Shown here piece after piece: positions 60,680 to 64,000 of a stretch of 64,000 nt of DNA. The DNA lies in the NCBI GenBank assembly GCA_964653485.1, contig CAZZFF010000010.1:15378-79377 (forward strand). The letters are read 5' to 3'. The stretch is from CAVQND01 sp964653485. Its GTDB lineage: Bacteria > Verrucomicrobiota > Verrucomicrobiia > Limisphaerales > UBA8199. The translations under genes were made by a program, and so were the position numbers. The stretch's first letter is position 1; the number at the start of each line of letters is the position of its first letter. A model generated the notes under the pieces. The model made no database searches, was not told the DNA's origin, and saw only the letters and a program-made list of their open reading frames with translations.

Positions 60680-61639
60680 ATGAGAAACGTGGTATTCCAG
60701 GCGCTGGCTGAGGCGGCGCGCGAGGAGGAACGGGTGGTTCTGGGCGTCATCACCGGCTCCCAAGGGTCCAGCCCGCAAAAGATCGGGGCCAAGGCGCTCT
60801 TCCACGGAGACGGACGGATCGGGGGTACGTTGGGAGGAGGCTGCCTGGAAGCTGAAATCCAGAAGCGGGCGCTTCAGTCATTGAGAACCGGCCAGGCGTC
60901 CGGGTTCGAGTTGGTGCTCGACCATGATTTCGGGTGGGATGACGGTCTGGTCTGCGGAGGAAAGGTCAGCGGCCTCATCCTGCCTGATGCCCAGCGGGCT
61001 GGAGAACGGTTCTGGAGGGAACTGGCCGAGCCGACAGGACCTCGGATGTGGGGGGTCAGGGCGGATTACTCCCTGGCTGAAATTGCCGGGCCGGCTGATG
61101 GAATCGCGGAGGGGACCGCGCCGTCCGGTCTTGCTCAGGAGTGGCTTTACCGGGAGAAGGTGGCTCCGGCCTGCGCGCTGTGGATAGCGGGGGCGGGGCA
61201 CATCGCACAGGCGGTGGCGCCGCTGGCGCTCGAGCTGGACTTTGATGTGGCTGTCTTCGACGACCGGCCCGCCCTGGTCAACAGCCGATATTTTCCGGCC
61301 GAGGCAGTCCTGCGCGCGGAGGATTGGGAGAAGCTGCTGTCCTGGCCTCTGCCCTCCGCCCCCACTTTCGGCCTCATCGTCACGCGCGGCCATCGCCACG
61401 ATGCCTTGGTGCTGGCCAATTGGATTCACAAGCCCTTCCGGTTCCTGGGCATGATCGGCAGCGCGCGCAAAGCCCGCACCATCTTCGAGCACTTTGCCCG
61501 GGAGAAAATCGCCACGGCTGAGGAACTTCAACGGGTGGCCTGTCCGGTAGGGGTGCGAATCCGCTGCCAAACCGTGATGGAGATTGCGGTGAGCATTATG
61601 GCCCAGTTCATCGATAAGCGGGCGGAACGGGCTGGGTGA
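60680..61639 (+). CDS. XdhC/CoxI-family protein
   Basis: A 319-residue protein. The N-terminal XdhC_CoxI part has GGTLGGGCLEAEIQKRA, and the C-terminal half has a Rossmann-like LWIAGAGHIAQAVAPLA followed by the characteristic VTRGHRHDALVLANWI and RFLGMIGSARKARTIFEHFA. XdhC-type proteins insert or sulfurate the molybdenum cofactor of xanthine dehydrogenase-type enzymes. No molybdenum hydroxylase is in the window, so the client is unknown. It runs with the neighbouring genes in the plus direction but at 58 bp from the oxidoreductase gene. Confidence 0.9.
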   Translation: MRNVVFQALAEAAREEERVVLGVITGSQGSSPQKIGAKALFHGDGRIGGTLGGGCLEAEIQKRALQSLRTGQASGFELVLDHDFGWDDGLVCGGKVSGLILPDAQRAGERFWRELAEPTGPRMWGVRADYSLAEIAGPADGIAEGTAPSGLAQEWLYREKVAPACALWIAGAGHIAQAVAPLALELDFDVAVFDDRPALVNSRYFPAEAVLRAEDWEKLLSWPLPSAPTFGLIVTRGHRHDALVLANWIHKPFRFLGMIGSARKARTIFEHFAREKIATAEELQRVACPVGVRIRCQTVMEIAVSIMAQFIDKRAERAG

Positions 61640-61675
61640 GTTTTCCTTGCGACTCCGTTTCAAGTCGCGAATGTT

Positions 61676-63109
61676 ATGCAAATGAGTCTCGATGACCTGA
61701 ACCGCCTATTGCGAACGATGACATTCACAGTCGCCAAAGGGCCGCCGCTGGCCGCGGCGCTCTTGCTGCTCTTTGCGGCAACGGCGACCGGAGCCGACGC
61801 GCCCGGAACGCCGGTTTCCGCCGGCGGCACAGCGCCCGCCGCCAACTGGCCGCAGTTCCGCGGGTCTGACGCGCGCGGGGTCGCCGACCATCCGGGCCTG
61901 CCCGACCGCTGGAGCACCAACGAGAATGTCGCCTGGAAAGTCGAAGTGCCCGGACGCGGCTGGTCGTCGCCAATCGTCTGGGGCGATCGCGTGTTTGTCA
62001 CCACCGTCGTCAGCGAGGGCGAGGTCGAACCGGCCAAGAAGGGGCTCTACTTCGGAGGCGAGCGCAAGGACATCCCCAAGGCCGAGCACACCTGGCTCGT
62101 CCTGTGCTTCGATCTCAAGTCCGGACGCCAATTATGGCGCCAGGAGGCCCACCGCGGCACGCCCCCAAACACACTCCACCTCAAGAACACGTACGCCTCC
62201 CCGACGCCCGTCACCGATGGCGAGCGCGTCTATGCCTATTTTGCCAATGTGGGCCTGTACTGCTACGACATGGAGGGCCAAAACCTCTGGTCCACCCACT
62301 GGCCGCCCGTCAAGACCCGCAACGGTTGGGGCGCCGCCGCTTCCCCCGTGCTCTGCGACGGGCGCGTCTTCCTCGTCAACGACAACGACGAGGCCTCTTT
62401 CGCCGTCGCCCTCGATGCGAAGACCGGCCGCCAACTCTGGCGGGTCGAGCGCGACGAAAAGAGCAACTGGGCCACGCCTTACGTCTGGCGCAACGACCGG
62501 CGGACCGAACTGATCACCCCCGCCAGCAAGCGCATCCGCTCCTACGACCTCGACGGCAAACTGCTGTGGGAGCTGGGCGGCATGTCCTCGATTGCCATCC
62601 CGACGCCCTTCTCGGATTCCGGCCTCCTCTACGTCTGCTCCGGCTACGTTGGGGACAAGGTCCGGCCCGTCTTTGCCATCAAACCGGGCGCCTCCGGCGA
62701 CATCACCCTCAAGCCTGGCGAGACCAACAACCAGTTCGTCGCCTGGTGCCAGCCCGCCGCCGGGCCTTACAATCCCTCGCCCTTGCTCTACGGGGACTGC
62801 CTCTATGTCCTGTACGATTTCGGCTTCCTGAGCTGCTACGACACGCGCACCGGCCAGCCGTTTTACCAAAAACAGCGCGTCCGCGAAGGCGCCAACACCT
62901 CGTTCACGGCCTCACCCTGGGCCGCGAATGGGAAAATCTTCGGCCTGAGCGAAGACGGCGACACCTTCGTATTCCAGGCCGGCCCCGAATACAAGCTGCT
63001 GCGCACAAACTCCCTCGACGAAATGTGCATGGCCACCCCGGCGATAGCCGGTTCTCGCCTCATCATCCGCACGCTGACAAAGCTCTATTGCTTTCAAGAG
63101 ATGAAGTGA
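61676..63109 (+). CDS. PQQ-type beta-propeller protein (BamB-like)
   Basis: A 477-residue exported protein, with a possible shorter start at 61718 (MTFTVAKGPPLAAALLLLFA). It contains repeated PQQ-like blades: WKVEVPGRGWSSPIVWGDRV, LVLCFDLKSGRQLWRQEAHR, VALDAKTGRQLWRVERDEKS, and a start typical of the group, ANWPQFRGSDARGVADHPGL. Such proteins are widespread in Planctomycetota and Verrucomicrobiota; some bind PQQ as dehydrogenases, but the catalytic acidic ring is not evident, so a binding or scaffold role is as likely. It is convergent with the PA14 gene. Confidence 0.85.
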   Translation: MQMSLDDLNRLLRTMTFTVAKGPPLAAALLLLFAATATGADAPGTPVSAGGTAPAANWPQFRGSDARGVADHPGLPDRWSTNENVAWKVEVPGRGWSSPIVWGDRVFVTTVVSEGEVEPAKKGLYFGGERKDIPKAEHTWLVLCFDLKSGRQLWRQEAHRGTPPNTLHLKNTYASPTPVTDGERVYAYFANVGLYCYDMEGQNLWSTHWPPVKTRNGWGAAASPVLCDGRVFLVNDNDEASFAVALDAKTGRQLWRVERDEKSNWATPYVWRNDRRTELITPASKRIRSYDLDGKLLWELGGMSSIAIPTPFSDSGLLYVCSGYVGDKVRPVFAIKPGASGDITLKPGETNNQFVAWCQPAAGPYNPSPLLYGDCLYVLYDFGFLSCYDTRTGQPFYQKQRVREGANTSFTASPWAANGKIFGLSEDGDTFVFQAGPEYKLLRTNSLDEMCMATPAIAGSRLIIRTLTKLYCFQEMK

Positions 63110-63212
63110 ACCGGCCGCATCCAGCCGGGATGTCCGTGACTGGGAAGCACCTCGTTATTAGGCCCGTCAATCACTCCTCTCCCTTGCCCCGTCATCAACG
63201 CGTCAGGCTGCT

Positions 63213-64000
63213 TCAATGGGACAAAACCGAGGCCGGGACGATTTCTTTTTCTTTGCCCGGCGGCTGCCAGGAGAATTTGCAGACTGCCTCGCCCTCGTTC
63301 TGGAAGAACTCGAGCTTGAGATCATGGTCGCCCGCCTTCAGTTCCACTTCTTCGGACTTCTCGTCGGCGCTGTGCAGGCCGCCGTTGTCGACCACTTGCT
63401 TGCCGCCAATGAACAGCCGCGAGCCGTCGTCGGAATTCAGAAAGAAGGTGTACTTTCCGTCTTGGGGGATGCGCAGTTTGCCGGTCCAGCGGATATAGAA
63501 ATGCTCGCTCAATTCGGTGCCCGGCCAAGCGCCGTCGCCGGCGTCCACATCGATGGTTTTGTCCACCCGCTGAACGGTTGGCTTCTTGCCGGCCGGGATG
63601 GCCGGGAAGTCTTCGATCTCGTTGTCGAACGCGAAGAACTCCGCCTGGAGGCCGGAATTGACCCCTCCCGCCTCGGACACGGGGCAGAGGAGGGCTGTGG
63701 CCGGGACGATTTCCTTGTCTTTGCCCGGGGGCTGCCAGGAGAATTTGCAGACCGCCTCGCCCTCGTTCTGGAAGAATTCGAGCTTTAGATCATGGTCGCC
63801 CGCCTTCAGTTCCACTTCTTCGGATTTCTCGTCGGCGCTGTGCAGGCCGCCGTTGTCGACCACTTGTTTGCCGCCAATGAACAGCCGCGAACCGTCGTCG
63901 GAGTTCAGAAAAAAGGTGTACTTTCCGTCTTGGGGGATACGCAGCTTGCCGGTCCAGCGGATATAGAAATGCTCGCTCAATTCGGTGCCCGGCCAAGCGC
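63213..64000 (-). CDS. PA14-domain protein with tandem repeats, N-terminus beyond window
   Basis: An open frame from the window edge to a stop at 63213. It contains two near-identical PA14-type domains, each with SEHFYIRWTGKLRIPQDGKY, TFFLNSDDGSRLFIGGKQVV and DHDLKLEFFQNEGEAVCKFS. PA14 domains bind carbohydrates and are common in secreted proteins of this phylum. The real start, signal peptide and any upstream domain are beyond the window. Confidence 0.85.
   Translation of the reverse strand, partial: AWPGTELSEHFYIRWTGKLRIPQDGKYTFFLNSDDGSRLFIGGKQVVDNGGLHSADEKSEEVELKAGDHDLKLEFFQNEGEAVCKFSWQPPGKDKEIVPATALLCPVSEAGGVNSGLQAEFFAFDNEIEDFPAIPAGKKPTVQRVDKTIDVDAGDGAWPGTELSEHFYIRWTGKLRIPQDGKYTFFLNSDDGSRLFIGGKQVVDNGGLHSADEKSEEVELKAGDHDLKLEFFQNEGEAVCKFSWQPPGKEKEIVPASVLSH
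63231..64000 (-). repeat. Tandem 468-bp repeat of a PA14 module (156 residues)
   Basis: Bases 63231-63532 and 63699-64000 match at a constant 468-bp offset with only a handful of mismatches in the parts compared. The second copy runs into the window edge, so more copies may follow. Such high identity points to recent duplication or ongoing gene conversion. Confidence 0.85.

Overview
The window reads as one 64-kb piece of a GC-rich chromosome from a heterotrophic bacterium of the Planctomycetota-Verrucomicrobiota-Chlamydiota group, most likely Verrucomicrobiota of the Pedosphaera/Limisphaera type. This is inferred from gene content: a pilin-like protein of the H-x9-DG type, ThuA and HEAT-repeat proteins, Tat-exported Gfo/Idh/MocA and isomerase-fold proteins, a haem protein of the planctomycete type, sulfatase and fucosidase genes, and a 3,000-residue PA14/lamin-tail/CotH surface protein. 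It looks like a metagenome scaffold: 100 Ns at 1549-1648 lie between two identical 55-base ends, the signature of an unmerged k-mer overlap.

Layout. 1-7.4 kb (minus): edge-truncated sedolisin protease, scaffold gap, topoisomerase III, and a haem-binding beta-propeller protein whose signal peptide is in another frame. 7.4-10 kb (minus): XPB-like helicase with its Bax1/DUF790 nuclease partner. 10.1-13.2 kb (plus): BlaI repressor and BlaR1-type M56 protease fused to a secretin-like domain, behind a dyad operator. 13.3-17.8 kb (minus): rpmI-rplT-pheS-pheT with a good promoter and an intrinsic terminator between rplT and pheS. 17.8-22 kb (minus): M16 peptidase, TPR-glycosyltransferase protein, and a conserved protein of unknown function.

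22.1-28.1 kb (plus): selenium cluster selA-selB-selD. A two-gene Panacea/HigB-like toxin-antitoxin cassette sits between selB and selD, and SelD carries a Cys-rich N-terminus and an AhpD-like C-terminal domain. 28.1-33 kb: ThuA protein, Tat-exported isomerase-fold protein and a short pyruvate-kinase-like gene. A relBE cassette between the last two is bounded by 181-bp direct repeats built from the ends of both neighbours.

33-55 kb is a polysaccharide-utilisation region: giant LTD/CotH/PA14 protein, GH95 fucosidase, sulfatase, GH29-like fucosidase, heparinase II/III-like protein, GH71/99-like hydrolase, sugar kinase and esterase, with rtcB and an alcohol-dehydrogenase remnant among them. Sulfatase plus two fucosidase-type genes suggests sulfated fucose-containing glycans, which is inference. 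55-64 kb (plus): pilin-like protein, ThuA-HEAT-discoidin protein, Gfo/Idh/MocA oxidoreductase, XdhC-like protein and PQQ-type propeller; then an edge-truncated tandem PA14 protein on the minus strand.

The strongest unusual signals are the repeat-bounded relBE insertion, the toxin-antitoxin cassette inside the sel cluster, the SelD-AhpD fusion, the BlaR1-secretin fusion with an internal start, the pheST leader terminator, and the frame-broken haem protein. No tRNA, rRNA, CRISPR array or transposase was recognised.
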